Assembly: GCF_000504205.1 (NCBI RefSeq)
Contig: NZ_AZAJ01000001.1
Span: 1,276,879 to 1,340,878 of the forward strand
Reading direction: 5' to 3'
Source of the DNA: Methanolobus tindarius DSM 2278
GTDB taxonomy: Archaea; Halobacteriota; Methanosarcinia; Methanosarcinales; Methanosarcinaceae
Length of the DNA stretch: 64,000 nucleotides
Below are positions 1 through 8,947 of the stretch, piece after piece. Both the position numbers and the translations under genes were made by a program. The notes below the pieces were generated by a model. The model was given only the letters and a program-made list of their open reading frames with translations, was not told where the DNA came from and did no database searches. Position 1 is the stretch's first letter, and each line of letters starts with the position of its first letter.

Positions 1-510
1 GGAAAAACAGACTGTATAACGGTATCTCGAGATATATGTACAGTGGATGCTGGAATGTACTGTGAACCAACTCCGGAACCTGCTGGTGTAGGTAACTATG
101 TATGGAATGACCTGAACCTCAATGGTTTACAGGAAAGTGGCGAGATTGGTATGGAAGGAGTTACCGTTAAACTCTATACCTGTGAAGGGGAGCTGGTAAA
201 TACAACAGAGACCGACAAAGACGGATATTATGAATTTGATGACCTTGAAGCCGGAAGCTATTATATTCAGTTTGTAAGCCCTTCTGGATATGTATTCACC
301 ACGGCAAACCAGGGCGATGAAGATGAAGACAGTGATGCCGAAACCGGTGGTGTTACAAGTTGCTTCACACTCAATGCCGGAGATTATTACAATGTTGTTG
401 ATGCAGGTCTGCATAGTACTGAGCAGGAAATCCCTGAATTCCCAACAGTAGCAATCCCAATGCTTGCAATCGTTGGACTTGCATTTGTCTTCGGACGCAG
501 GAAAGAGTAA
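1..510 (+). CDS. SdrD B-like surface protein with PEF-CTERM anchor, 5' end outside window
   Basis: The reading frame is open from base 1, so this is the C-terminal part of a longer secreted protein; a GTG at 43 is only an internal codon. The visible part ends one SdrD-type B repeat (TVDAGMYC) and contains a complete second one, from VGNYVWNDLNLNG to YYNVVDAG, with the acidic DEDEDSDAETGG stretch typical of these Ca-binding Ig-like modules. The tail has the PEF-CTERM signal: IPEFPTVA, a hydrophobic helix, then the basic end GRRKE. By family knowledge such tails are processed by an archaeosortase, leaving the protein lipid-linked on the cell surface. A T-rich stretch after the stop may terminate transcription. 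Confidence 0.85.
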   Translation, partial: GKTDCITVSRDICTVDAGMYCEPTPEPAGVGNYVWNDLNLNGLQESGEIGMEGVTVKLYTCEGELVNTTETDKDGYYEFDDLEAGSYYIQFVSPSGYVFTTANQGDEDEDSDAETGGVTSCFTLNAGDYYNVVDAGLHSTEQEIPEFPTVAIPMLAIVGLAFVFGRRKE

Positions 511-566
511 TTATTACTCATTCCTTTCTTTTTTAATTTTTGTTATTGAATAACCTGCATAGCAGA

Positions 567-575
567 ATATTTATA
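567..575 (+). promoter_or_regulatory. TATA box of the small membrane protein gene
   Basis: An ATATTTATA element is centred about 27 bp before the ATG at 599. Archaeal transcription starts about 25-27 bp after the TATA centre, so the mRNA would begin at or next to the start codon. No Shine-Dalgarno sequence is present, which fits a leaderless message. Confidence 0.55.
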
Positions 576-598
576 CATTTGATCATTGACTTTAGACC

Positions 599-889
599 AT
601 GCAGGAAAAAAGATATCCAAAAGGTCATTTTGTAGCAGCCGGTATGCTCATAGGTCTGCCACTTGGTATCCCCATTGGAATGGTGTTGGGAATCTTCGCC
701 ATTGGACCGGCAATAGGAATTGTTCTGGGTCTTGGAGTGGGGTGGTATCTGGAAAAGAAATATAATCCGGAACCATTGCCACTGGCACCAGAAGATGAAG
801 ACCAGAGAAATAAGATACTTCTGGTTTTAAGCTGTGTTTTCCTGCTGGGAATTGCTGCTTTTATTGCTTTGTTGCTCATGACTAATTGA
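599..889 (+). CDS. small two-helix membrane protein, glycine-zipper rich
   Basis: The 96-residue product has a Gly-rich hydrophobic region at about residues 12-50, which could form one long or two short helices with GxxxG-type spacing. A charged loop follows (EKKYNPEPLPLAPEDEDQR), then a C-terminal helix at about 73-94. I do not recognise the family and assign no function. The ATG lies at the predicted transcription start of the TATA box at 567-575, so translation is probably leaderless. The gene lies between a surface protein and a convergent cytochrome gene and seems monocistronic. Confidence 0.7.
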   Translation: MQEKRYPKGHFVAAGMLIGLPLGIPIGMVLGIFAIGPAIGIVLGLGVGWYLEKKYNPEPLPLAPEDEDQRNKILLVLSCVFLLGIAAFIALLLMTN

Positions 890-996
890 AAGAAAGACAT
901 AAGCAATATTTCTGAAAACAATTATTTTATTCAGACGAATCAAAAATAAAAAGAGATGGTGTGGCAAATCACACCAAAAGTAAATTTGTTTATTCC

Positions 997-2535
997 TTAT
1001 TTGCACTTTAGTATCAGCACTGCGGCAATTAGACCGAACACACCTACAAAGAACTCAAATCCAGGACTTGATTCTGAGCTTTCGGTTCCTGATTCCGTGG
1101 TTTCAGTATCCATAGATTCTATCTCTTCGATCTCCTCTTCTGACATGAACCTCTCACCCACGATCATTGGGTCTCCCTCATAACCAAGAGCTGCAAAGTC
1201 CATGACACCATCATCCAGATGGCACTCTTTACACTGAAGAGCGTCTTCTTTAGGAGCTACTTCGTGGTTTATACTTTCATATAATGAAGTCTCCACAAAT
1301 TCGTACTGACCACTGTATGGCACATCCACATATTCCATTCCTGCTCTGGCTGCTTTATCCCAGTCATAGCTGGCCCAGTAGGAGTTCTCTCCTCCAAACA
1401 GGTCTGGAATTATAAGATAATTGTACTGTGCATCACTAATCTGTTTTGCAATGTGGATCTTGAACGGATATATCTTGGAATCACGGTCATACCGATCTCC
1501 AAGTGGAAGTGTCAGAACTGTGACACCATCGGGATCGACCTCATCTCCAAGGTAGTACTTGTCAAAACTGCCATTGAACCACAAATAGGTCGGTGTGACA
1601 TTCATTCCCCATACGAATGAGCCTTTCTTCTTGTCATAAGTAGCTTTACCATATTCATCCGTTGGAATAGGATCTATATCCTGACCTGCCTGTGACCAGT
1701 CCCAGTACATTTTTGTCGGTACTTCACGGGCAAATTCCGGTATATGGCATGTCTGACATGCTATGGAATCAGAATGACCATCAAGCCTGTCTTTGAAAAC
1801 ACCCTGATGAGGTGTGTCTCCGTGACAATCAGTACATTCTACCCTGCATTCAGATCCTGGTACACCTGCAAATCTTCCTGCTATATTATGTGCCGTTGTC
1901 TTGTGGCAATTCTGGCAATCAAAGTCCATACCACCCATGTGGACATCAAGTTCTCTTGAAGGATCAAGCAATGCAGATGACATGTCACCATGCTTTACAT
2001 TATCTCCACCGCCACCAAAGAAGTGACAGCTACCTCCACAGGTATCACGTGACGGACTACCAACACTCTGAGCTACAGCTACAAGATCAACAGAAGGATC
2101 AACTGCTCCTGCACCAGTTGGTATTTTTACATAGGTGCCTGTGGTCTCGTGACATACTACACAGTCTATGTTCGATTCATTTGTGAAGTCAAAAGTATCA
2201 TCTTCCCATCCATATCCGGTGTGACAGGAAGTACAACGTGGTTCATTTGAAGCGATGGCAACACAGAAATTGTTGATTACTGTGCGCTTACCAAGCCCTC
2301 CATATGCTTCGTCTCCACAGCATTCTGAACATGTTGTCCAGAGCCAGTGAGTTGAGTTGAGCATGTCTGCAGCCTGTTGCGAGTGACATGAAATACAATC
2401 CGCAGTCACATCCGGTCCGTTTTCATAGGGCCCCGTAAGGAATGAGTGATTCAGATACGAAGCAGAAGACGAAAAGGACAGGACTATAACACAAGCCAGC
2501 AAACAATAAAACCCAATAAGGATATTGTGTTTAAT
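997..2535 (-). CDS. membrane-anchored octahaem c-type cytochrome (tetrathionate reductase-like family)
   Basis: Eight covalent haem motifs are visible: CISCH, CTSCH, CVVCH, the spaced CGGSCH, CQNCH, CTDCH, CQTCH and, far downstream, CKECH. This matches proteins annotated as tetrathionate reductase-family octahaem cytochromes, and resembles the multihaem cytochromes used for extracellular electron transfer in Methanosarcina relatives. A C-terminal helix (FFVGVFGLIAAVLIL) after a Ser/Thr/Glu-rich linker anchors it with the haem domain outside. The first standard start (TTG at 2502) falls inside the signal peptide. The frame is open to a TAA at 2541, and an ATT at 2535 follows a GGGGGT element by 5 nt and gives a full signal peptide beginning KHNILIGF, so I set the start there. 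Substrate unknown. Confidence 0.85.
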   Translation of the reverse strand: MKHNILIGFYCLLACVIVLSFSSSASYLNHSFLTGPYENGPDVTADCISCHSQQAADMLNSTHWLWTTCSECCGDEAYGGLGKRTVINNFCVAIASNEPRCTSCHTGYGWEDDTFDFTNESNIDCVVCHETTGTYVKIPTGAGAVDPSVDLVAVAQSVGSPSRDTCGGSCHFFGGGGDNVKHGDMSSALLDPSRELDVHMGGMDFDCQNCHKTTAHNIAGRFAGVPGSECRVECTDCHGDTPHQGVFKDRLDGHSDSIACQTCHIPEFAREVPTKMYWDWSQAGQDIDPIPTDEYGKATYDKKKGSFVWGMNVTPTYLWFNGSFDKYYLGDEVDPDGVTVLTLPLGDRYDRDSKIYPFKIHIAKQISDAQYNYLIIPDLFGGENSYWASYDWDKAARAGMEYVDVPYSGQYEFVETSLYESINHEVAPKEDALQCKECHLDDGVMDFAALGYEGDPMIVGERFMSEEEIEEIESMDTETTESGTESSESSPGFEFFVGVFGLIAAVLILKCK

Positions 2536-2573
2536 GGTTTACCCCCTTTTACTTAATATATAAGCCAACCTTC

Positions 2574-2586
2574 TTAGTATATAAAG
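2574..2586 (-). promoter_or_regulatory. TATA box of the octahaem cytochrome gene
   Basis: Read on the minus strand, CTTTATATACTAAG is centred near 2581. It predicts transcription start near 2555, leaving a leader of about 20 nt that contains the G-rich ribosome-binding site at 2541-2549 and ends at the proposed ATT start at 2535. Confidence 0.5.
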
Positions 2587-2728
2587 GTGAAAAGTATCAA
2601 TATATAAATACAGGGAAATACTGCAAATTGCCAGCAGTTACACACTGTTAACACAGTATCATTTAGATATTAAATTAAAAGAAAAGAGGTAACAAAAAGA
2701 AATACAGGTGAAAAGTAAAAAGAAATAA

Positions 2729-3619
2729 TCAGAATGCAAAAGTTTGCCGGTTCAGGTAGTATTTTGCACCTCTGCATAAATTCCTTGCTTTCTTTTGGGA
2801 CTGTGAACCTTTGTTTTTGGTTTTTACAGCTTCTGGCTTTTTTGTACTATTATTTTGATTCCCGTTTTTCTTGTTACGGATATCAAACTTCACCTTTTTA
2901 ATAGCCAGATCAACAGCAAGACCCCTGAGCATCCACCGAAGAGCTTGTGCCTGATAATATTTGTTTTTATCACGTTTTCCCGGGAAGGTTTCAATTACCA
3001 TATTAGTAGCTCTCTTTCCTGCCATTTCCCTGAGCTCAAACAGATCTTTGTCTGAAAGGACATCTTTAGACGAGACGTGAAGACGTTTATACATAGCAGT
3101 TGTCGGAAAAGGAGTGGCATTCATTACAGCAATCTTTTTTCTCAGTTTGCCAATAGCAGGAGAGTTCCTTACATCAATCAGGAATTCACGGTCGTTCGGA
3201 TATTCAATCCTGACTTTATGTTTGGTCTTTGAAAGCCTGTCAGCCTGCTTGTTCTGCATCCTTGGAACCCAGCGGAAATGAATGTCTAGCTCATATTCCC
3301 TGATGATGTTGGTAATATCACGATGGATGTGCCATATCTCATCATCCATTATCGGATAGATTCCACGCATCTGGTAAATCACGGTTTGACTGTCCCCCAT
3401 TACCGTCAATGGACCCTGACCGTCAGCTTTGACATATTCAAGCATGCCTTTTTTAAGAGCAAGATATTCTGCAAAAAGAGCGTTGTTGCTGGTTTGTTTC
3501 TCAAGGCGGTCGTTTCCGAGTATTGAGAATGAGTTGTTTTGCAAGGTCACAACCCAACCTAACCCCATGCATCCTCCCGGATTAGGTGTGCATGAGCCGT
3601 CGAAGGTTATTGCATCCAT
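2729..3619 (-). CDS. rnhA: ribonuclease HI-like protein with basic C-terminal extension
   Basis: The N-terminal 140 residues form an RNase H domain that hydrolyses RNA in RNA-DNA hybrids. The four acidic residues are in place: D7 in FDGSCTPNPGG, E51 in FAEYLAL, D76 in MGDSQTV and D127 in NKQADRLS. The protein is 296 residues, about twice the length of a minimal RNase HI. The extra C-terminal half is basic and ends in a Lys/Asn/Gln-rich tail that may bind nucleic acid; I do not recognise a domain there. The ATG at 3619 begins directly with the first strand of the fold. It stands alone between two surface-protein genes. Confidence 0.85.
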   Translation of the reverse strand: MDAITFDGSCTPNPGGCMGLGWVVTLQNNSFSILGNDRLEKQTSNNALFAEYLALKKGMLEYVKADGQGPLTVMGDSQTVIYQMRGIYPIMDDEIWHIHRDITNIIREYELDIHFRWVPRMQNKQADRLSKTKHKVRIEYPNDREFLIDVRNSPAIGKLRKKIAVMNATPFPTTAMYKRLHVSSKDVLSDKDLFELREMAGKRATNMVIETFPGKRDKNKYYQAQALRWMLRGLAVDLAIKKVKFDIRNKKNGNQNNSTKKPEAVKTKNKGSQSQKKARNLCRGAKYYLNRQTFAF

Positions 3620-3801
3620 GTTTATCGTACTTTAGAATGTATCTTCAATCGTACACAGGAATTTACCCTTGCAACATTATATTGGCTTAAAAATATATAA
3701 CTGTGCCCCAGGTAAAGTATTGTGAAGTATATAGATAATTGACGCAAAAAAGGTTTTATTGATAAATTGTAATGAAAAATGCTTTCGAAAAACCAGAGTC
3801 A

Positions 3802-3839
3802 CTTAAAATAAAAAATAGATCCCTTTATTAGCGGGATCT
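3802..3839 (-). terminator. hairpin plus T-tract terminator of the large surface protein gene
   Basis: A perfect 7-bp inverted repeat (AGATCCC / GGGATCT, 3817-3823 and 3833-3839, 9-nt loop) lies about 20 nt beyond the stop of the gene ending at 3859. On the minus strand it is followed by a T-rich run at 3802-3816. Confidence 0.6.
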
Positions 3840-3858
3840 GTAATTTCAGTCAAACACA

Positions 3859-6507
3859 TTACTGTTCTTCATCTTTCTTTTTTTTCCAGATGAATAGCAA
3901 CAACATGAATGCCACCAGAATTATTCCTGAAAAGACCATTGTCAAAGTATTTCCATCATCATCTTTGATAGTATCTCCTGACGAAGATGAAGTGACCTGA
4001 TATGTATCTATATCCTCTGTATTTTCACTGTTTTCAACAAATGAACTTTCAGCATTTACAGGTTCTTCAGGAGACTCTTCTTCTGTTTCTTCAGAACTCG
4101 CCTGCTCCAGTAATTGCTTCCTCAGATAGTACGGCAATCCATCATCATTATTTGATGTTGTCGAACTGGAGGAACTATAGTCTGCTAGAACTGCAAATGG
4201 CGAGAAACCAGAAACATTGTAAACAACGAAATAAGAGTAAGTGCCATCATCTGATAGTTTTGTAGGAGTATATGTTTCCCACACACCTGTCTTCAGATGT
4301 TTCAAAGCAACTGAATTTATGACAAGACTGCCACCATTGAGTTTGTCCAATACCCTGAATTCAATGTTCCTGCTATAACTATCATTGTTCACAAGCGTCT
4401 CGTTGCTGAAACCTATGTCAATATACTGGTACACATCATCATGTGTGAATCCGGCACCCGATACATTTATACTGGTTTTGTTCACAACCTCTACTTTAAG
4501 CAGGATTCCAGAAGGATTTTCTGTGGTATTGAATTCCACAAAAGTGATACTGCAATTCAATCCATTCTCATCCAGATCATCATCATAGGTTGTGTTTATC
4601 CTTACATAGGACTCATTTCCATAACTAGTTGTGTTCACAGACCCGTTTACTATAAAGGATATATCTTCTCCTTCATCAGTTGCAGATGACTCCGTAACAG
4701 TCCAGTCCCACGAATATGTGTCGTTTCTTCTGAGACTTGCATTGTTTACTACAACCGATATATTGTAGGAATCCATGAAGAAATCAGAGTCATTTATGTA
4801 TTGACTGGCGTTAATCAGGCAATAAGAGCTATTACTGGTATTAACAATTGAAAAACCAGAACCACTTATCGGACTTCCATCTACAAGCCATTCAAAAGAT
4901 GATAATAACGTGCTCTCAATTGTAAAATTGAGTTCTTCATCATACGTAGTCAATTGTTCCTGGTTCGCTGGAGTATATGTGAATTCCGGAGCATCCAGAA
5001 TACCAAATGTCACGTTGACCTCAGAGGAGTTTAACAACGTATCGTTGGCATATACCTTGAATTTGGCTTCTGTGACATTATCAGATGGCATTGTGAATGA
5101 CATACTGCTGGTGTTCACCATGCTTCCAATCTGTGTCCATGTACCATTGTAGAACCAGACATCATAGTAAATCTCATCACTCTCAGGATCTGTAGCATTT
5201 CCCCAGTTTACAGTTATTGTGTCGCCTCTTGCAACTGAATATCCATCCAATGGATTGGTGATATTGCCAGGTACGCCTGGTGCATCATTTACAGGTGTAA
5301 TGTTAATTACTGCCGTATTTGAATCAACATCATAATTACTTTCTTTGAGAGTGATGCTATAGTTCTTTAATACCTCTGGATTATCATCTTCATTGCTGTA
5401 TTCTATATTTTCAATTATAGATTCGACCATGGTGTTGTTTACAGCCATTGTATTACTAATCTCAAGAACAATTCCGTCTATGCAGAGATAAGAACCTATA
5501 GCTTGTCCACCACTGGCATCATAATTACCATTAAGGAAGGCAAACCGTACATTTGATCCTGCAACATTTGATGAAACATTTGCACTGGTTGTAATCCAGC
5601 CACCCGTATCTGAGCCTACATCGTGGAACAATTTCTGATATTCTTCATCATCGTCCCATACTCCGTCGTTGTTATCATCCCTGAATATAAAACCATACAC
5701 ATCGTACCAGTCTCCGGAGTCTGCTGCATACCAGTTTAGGGTTATACTATCGTTTTCAGCAGCCGTAAAGCCAGTACTTATGACCAGTGGACCATGAGCA
5801 GTTCCATAGCCACCATCCACATGTCCATCTATATCAAGTCTGAGCGCATAGCTTCCTTCATATATCGTGGACGACTGAACTGATGCTGTTTGAGGAACGT
5901 CATTAGCTCGATGATCATCATATAATGGGTCTGCATCTACATTCCCATCTGGAACATCGTCATCATCTGCTGGACTCTCAACCCATTCCTGAGCTGTTAC
6001 ACCAGTATATGAATCATTAATAATCCAGTTTGAAAGGTCCCCGGTCTCAAAGTTCGAATTTGATAATGGTGCAACAGCATTAAAATCAATTCTTAAGATT
6101 CCGTTTGAACCATCATATGTATTGTCAATGGTACCTATACGATTACCATCCCAATAGAGAGCATTTCCACTTACATTCAGCGAACTATTGCTCACAACCC
6201 TTAAAGCATCGTAACTACTAGAATTATCAGTTATATTTACTATTAGATAACCATCGGTGAAGTTATCTGTTGTTGAAGATACGGTTACTTCAGTGTCAAG
6301 CTTTTTCCACCCTTCCTGTTCTACATAGGAAACGTTGGTTAAAGTAGAGCCCACCCACGGAGTGGTAGACACTAAAAGACAAGAACATAGTATGATTCCT
6401 ATAAATACTATACATAATGCCAATGATCTGATAGATAAATAATCAGTTACCAGTGACATTTTACTCGATGATTTTTTGTGGTTAATAATGGATAATATAC
6501 CATACAT
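3859..6507 (-). CDS. large secreted surface protein with PGF-pre-PGF domain and C-terminal anchor
   Basis: The product is about 880 residues. It has an N-terminal hydrophobic segment (LALCIVFIGIILCSCLLV), a carbohydrate-binding-like region (NFETGDLSNW), cadherin/fibronectin-like modules (VNITPVNDAP, then NPLDGYSVARGD), a PGF-pre-PGF region ending VSGFSPFAVLAD, a Ser/Glu-rich linker and a final helix followed by KKKKDEEQ. Asn-X-Ser/Thr sites are very frequent, as expected for a glycosylated envelope protein. Unlike many proteins with the pre-PGF domain, the tail shows no PGF tripeptide, so it may simply be membrane-anchored. The ATG at 6507 is chosen because AGAGGGA precedes it; a GTG 36 nt upstream has no such support. 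Confidence 0.8.
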   Translation of the reverse strand: MYGILSIINHKKSSSKMSLVTDYLSIRSLALCIVFIGIILCSCLLVSTTPWVGSTLTNVSYVEQEGWKKLDTEVTVSSTTDNFTDGYLIVNITDNSSSYDALRVVSNSSLNVSGNALYWDGNRIGTIDNTYDGSNGILRIDFNAVAPLSNSNFETGDLSNWIINDSYTGVTAQEWVESPADDDDVPDGNVDADPLYDDHRANDVPQTASVQSSTIYEGSYALRLDIDGHVDGGYGTAHGPLVISTGFTAAENDSITLNWYAADSGDWYDVYGFIFRDDNNDGVWDDDEEYQKLFHDVGSDTGGWITTSANVSSNVAGSNVRFAFLNGNYDASGGQAIGSYLCIDGIVLEISNTMAVNNTMVESIIENIEYSNEDDNPEVLKNYSITLKESNYDVDSNTAVINITPVNDAPGVPGNITNPLDGYSVARGDTITVNWGNATDPESDEIYYDVWFYNGTWTQIGSMVNTSSMSFTMPSDNVTEAKFKVYANDTLLNSSEVNVTFGILDAPEFTYTPANQEQLTTYDEELNFTIESTLLSSFEWLVDGSPISGSGFSIVNTSNSSYCLINASQYINDSDFFMDSYNISVVVNNASLRRNDTYSWDWTVTESSATDEGEDISFIVNGSVNTTSYGNESYVRINTTYDDDLDENGLNCSITFVEFNTTENPSGILLKVEVVNKTSINVSGAGFTHDDVYQYIDIGFSNETLVNNDSYSRNIEFRVLDKLNGGSLVINSVALKHLKTGVWETYTPTKLSDDGTYSYFVVYNVSGFSPFAVLADYSSSSSTTSNNDDGLPYYLRKQLLEQASSEETEEESPEEPVNAESSFVENSENTEDIDTYQVTSSSSGDTIKDDDGNTLTMVFSGIILVAFMLLLFIWKKKKDEEQ

Positions 6508-6750
6508 AGCAATCCCTCTTAAGTATAAATGATATCCAGCCACTTATTCCAGAATATGAAGTTTTACACTACACATATCGTAGAATAATCGACACCTATT
6601 CTATTATAACTCTAATAATATTTAAAGATGAATATAACCATGCTGGTTCTTACTGCATTTGAATATAAATGATGGATAAGAAGAAATTCCAATCCGATGA
6701 AACAAGATTTTAAAAATGTATCCAGGATTAATAAGTCAGCTTTGCTCTAA

Positions 6751-7554
6751 CTACCAAAATACCAAAAAAGTTATTTCCCGAATTTTATCAATAAAATCCC
6801 GCACAACATCAAGGTCTAATTGACTATCAGACTTTGAACACTCATCTTTGAGAGTCATATAAATCCTGATAGTTCGGAGGAACTGACTATCAACATCATT
6901 CACAGAACTTGAGTCATGAAGCATCTGAGCTACTTCAATAATTGATTCATCCGGACTGGTTTCCAGCCTATTCACTGCACAATATGTTTTGACATATCCC
7001 TCTAGGACATAAGAAGCGATATCATAAGCAGAACTTGCAAGTCCCTGTTCACATAGACTCTCAGCTTTTTCAAGATCTAATACTAAATTGTCTATAGTAT
7101 GTGTTTTTTGTTGGAAATATCGGTTTGAAGCAACCATTGGCTTTATCGAATGAAGAAGACTTACCTGAGAATCAAAACAGGCAATGAATTCCTTTCTCAG
7201 ATGATTTCGTTCGTTGGACTTCCTGATGGTGTCTTCCAGATTTATGAGACTTACTATCCTGTCATATAATCCTGTGAAAGATTCGTATTTATCATTCCTT
7301 ATATGGCCTGCATATTTCCGGATAAGCTGCTTGCTGTCTTCGTACCATAAGTTGTATTTTTCAAGGAGGGTGCTTTGAAGAAGCTTGTTTTTGGAGTTTA
7401 TCACGCAAATCCGGTATTCGACGTTTTGCATGCCTGTTGAACCGTCGTCAATACGTTTCATCCTTCTCTGGTTTGTACCGTCCAGAAGATCCATATACAT
7501 TTTTTCGAGCTTTTCAGCTTCTTCAATGCATGTTTGAATATCCGGACTTTCCAT
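6751..7554 (-). CDS. unknown mainly helical cytoplasmic protein
   Basis: About 267 residues, highly charged and probably all-helical, with no membrane segment or signal peptide. A central part (LEKAESLCEQGLASSAYD) recalls HEPN/DUF4145-type helices, but no catalytic RxxxxH motif is evident, so this is only a faint resemblance. The ATG at 7554 is preferred over an upstream TTG (7587), because a TTTATATA box at 7576-7584 lies inside the longer frame and predicts transcription starting at the ATG. The message would then be leaderless. The neighbouring gene at 7684 is divergent. Confidence 0.6.
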   Translation of the reverse strand: MESPDIQTCIEEAEKLEKMYMDLLDGTNQRRMKRIDDGSTGMQNVEYRICVINSKNKLLQSTLLEKYNLWYEDSKQLIRKYAGHIRNDKYESFTGLYDRIVSLINLEDTIRKSNERNHLRKEFIACFDSQVSLLHSIKPMVASNRYFQQKTHTIDNLVLDLEKAESLCEQGLASSAYDIASYVLEGYVKTYCAVNRLETSPDESIIEVAQMLHDSSSVNDVDSQFLRTIRIYMTLKDECSKSDSQLDLDVVRDFIDKIREITFLVFW

Positions 7555-7683
7555 AATAAGAGAATGGAAAAAATCGTATATAAACAAACGTAAAGAAAGA
7601 TTACTGTGTAGCTTTGTTAGCGCGCATCAAATGCACAAAACATAAATAGACACAAACAAATCTTATTATTGGAGGTTTATAAT

Positions 7684-7944
7684 ATGCCAGATTTCGTATC
7701 GATAGATATGAAAAAACATAGCTATGAGAAAACCGAGAGGCACATAGCTTTGATTCAGGATGACATGGATCATTGTTGTACTCCATGTCGCTATGAATGT
7801 ATTTCTTCGGCTATGCAGCAGCTTTACGACAACCACCCTCCTGCCCGGATTCAGACTCTTCTCTTGCAGTTTAAGGAGAAGTGCGAAAACCGTCCCAATG
7901 AAACTTTTGTCAGCAAGCTCAAAGAGCTTCTTTTTATGAACTAA
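7684..7944 (+). CDS. small Cys-rich protein of unknown function
   Basis: The 86-residue soluble protein starts at an ATG preceded by GGAGGT at 7672-7677, so the longer frame from 7669 is not used. It contains a compact Cys/His cluster, HCCTPCRYEC (about residues 33-42), with a later Cys, which could bind a metal ion or an Fe-S centre. The rest is amphipathic helix. I do not recognise the family. It is followed by a good terminator hairpin and appears monocistronic. Confidence 0.7.
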   Translation: MPDFVSIDMKKHSYEKTERHIALIQDDMDHCCTPCRYECISSAMQQLYDNHPPARIQTLLLQFKEKCENRPNETFVSKLKELLFMN

Positions 7945-7998
7945 GATATAGATATTTGAATGCTTTAGAAATGATTCCGGTAGAAGACTAATGTGGAT

Positions 7999-8030
7999 GC
8001 TGCAGGTAGTTTAACTTTTAGACTTGCAGC
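7999..8030 (+). terminator. terminator hairpin between convergent genes
   Basis: A 9-bp stem with one G-U pair (7999-8007 with 8022-8030) closes a 14-nt loop 55 nt after the small Cys-rich gene. T-rich sequence follows on the plus strand. Confidence 0.5.
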
Positions 8031-8083
8031 GTTACTTTGTTTGCTGTTTTTTGTTCGGTGTTTATTGCGATTTTGTGTAATAC

Positions 8084-8947
8084 TTATTCCAGTTTTTTCG
8101 AGCAGAATCCAATGAGTATTGGAACAAATATTCCGAAAAAGTAGCCAGTATAATGACCTACTGAATTTACGTAGGCTCCGTTATGCATGACTTCCTGTGG
8201 CACCAGATCAGGAAGTATGAACAGGAAATTTATGGCAGCTAGAAATACCATTAGAAGATAGGTTTTCTGGAGATGAGGAATTCTTTCCAGCCATTTCCTG
8301 ATATCAAAGCGTGTCTGAATAACTTCGATTATGACATCTTTTTGCATGAAAACGAGTATCAGGGCGAATGTTATTATGAGTGAGTACTGAAATGTTTGAG
8401 CGGAGATATTCGTAAGAACTAATATGAGATTCATTACGATTATCAGGAACAGGAATGTGAGATTCATGTGCTTGCAACAGAATTTATGCAGGAATTTGTA
8501 GATGGCGTATGTCAGGTAGCCAAACATGGAGCTGACGAGTCCTGAAAATCCCTGATACGTTGTCTGAAGGCCTATCATTTCAATGGATACTGCCGATATT
8601 ATCCAGGGTAAAAGCAGGAACATGAACATGGAATAAAAGCGGAAACTGCTCTTGTTGGTCTCAAAATTAAATATCAGAAAACATGCAGCTAGATAAGAGA
8701 TTAGATTTCCTGTAAAGTGTGACAGGTTGCTGTGCGTATAGTTTGAAAGGAAGAACGAGTAAACCGTTATCTCAGAAGGATTCAATATGAAATACGCTTC
8801 TTTTATCCCAACCGGAAGTTCAAATATGACTAAAAGCAGCCCCGGCACCACCATAAAGAAAAACACCCAGTCCCATATTTTCCAGTTTGCAGCAAACAAA
8901 TGTGTGGAAATTAAAGGCTCAACACGGGATTTCAGTGACTCGAACAT
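8084..8947 (-). CDS. rhomboid-family intramembrane serine protease
   Basis: The 287-residue polytopic membrane protein carries the rhomboid catalytic elements. There is a His/Asn pair in HFTGN (H77, N81), the nucleophile Ser135 in GFSG, and His265 in VGHYTGYFFG near the C-terminus. These residues form the Ser-His dyad that cleaves transmembrane substrates within the bilayer. Six or seven hydrophobic helices are evident. No zinc-finger extension is present. Neighbours give no hint of substrate. The ATG at 8947 is the natural start, since the frame begins with a short amphipathic segment before the first helix. Confidence 0.8.
   Translation of the reverse strand: MFESLKSRVEPLISTHLFAANWKIWDWVFFFMVVPGLLLVIFELPVGIKEAYFILNPSEITVYSFFLSNYTHSNLSHFTGNLISYLAACFLIFNFETNKSSFRFYSMFMFLLLPWIISAVSIEMIGLQTTYQGFSGLVSSMFGYLTYAIYKFLHKFCCKHMNLTFLFLIIVMNLILVLTNISAQTFQYSLIITFALILVFMQKDVIIEVIQTRFDIRKWLERIPHLQKTYLLMVFLAAINFLFILPDLVPQEVMHNGAYVNSVGHYTGYFFGIFVPILIGFCSKKLE

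Noticed and set aside
6570-6600. Shared 13-bp word TAGAATAATCGAC at about 6583 and 56150, suggestive of a mobile-element end
   Set aside because: Flanking sequences do not match, and a word of this length is expected by chance in 64 kb of AT-rich DNA.
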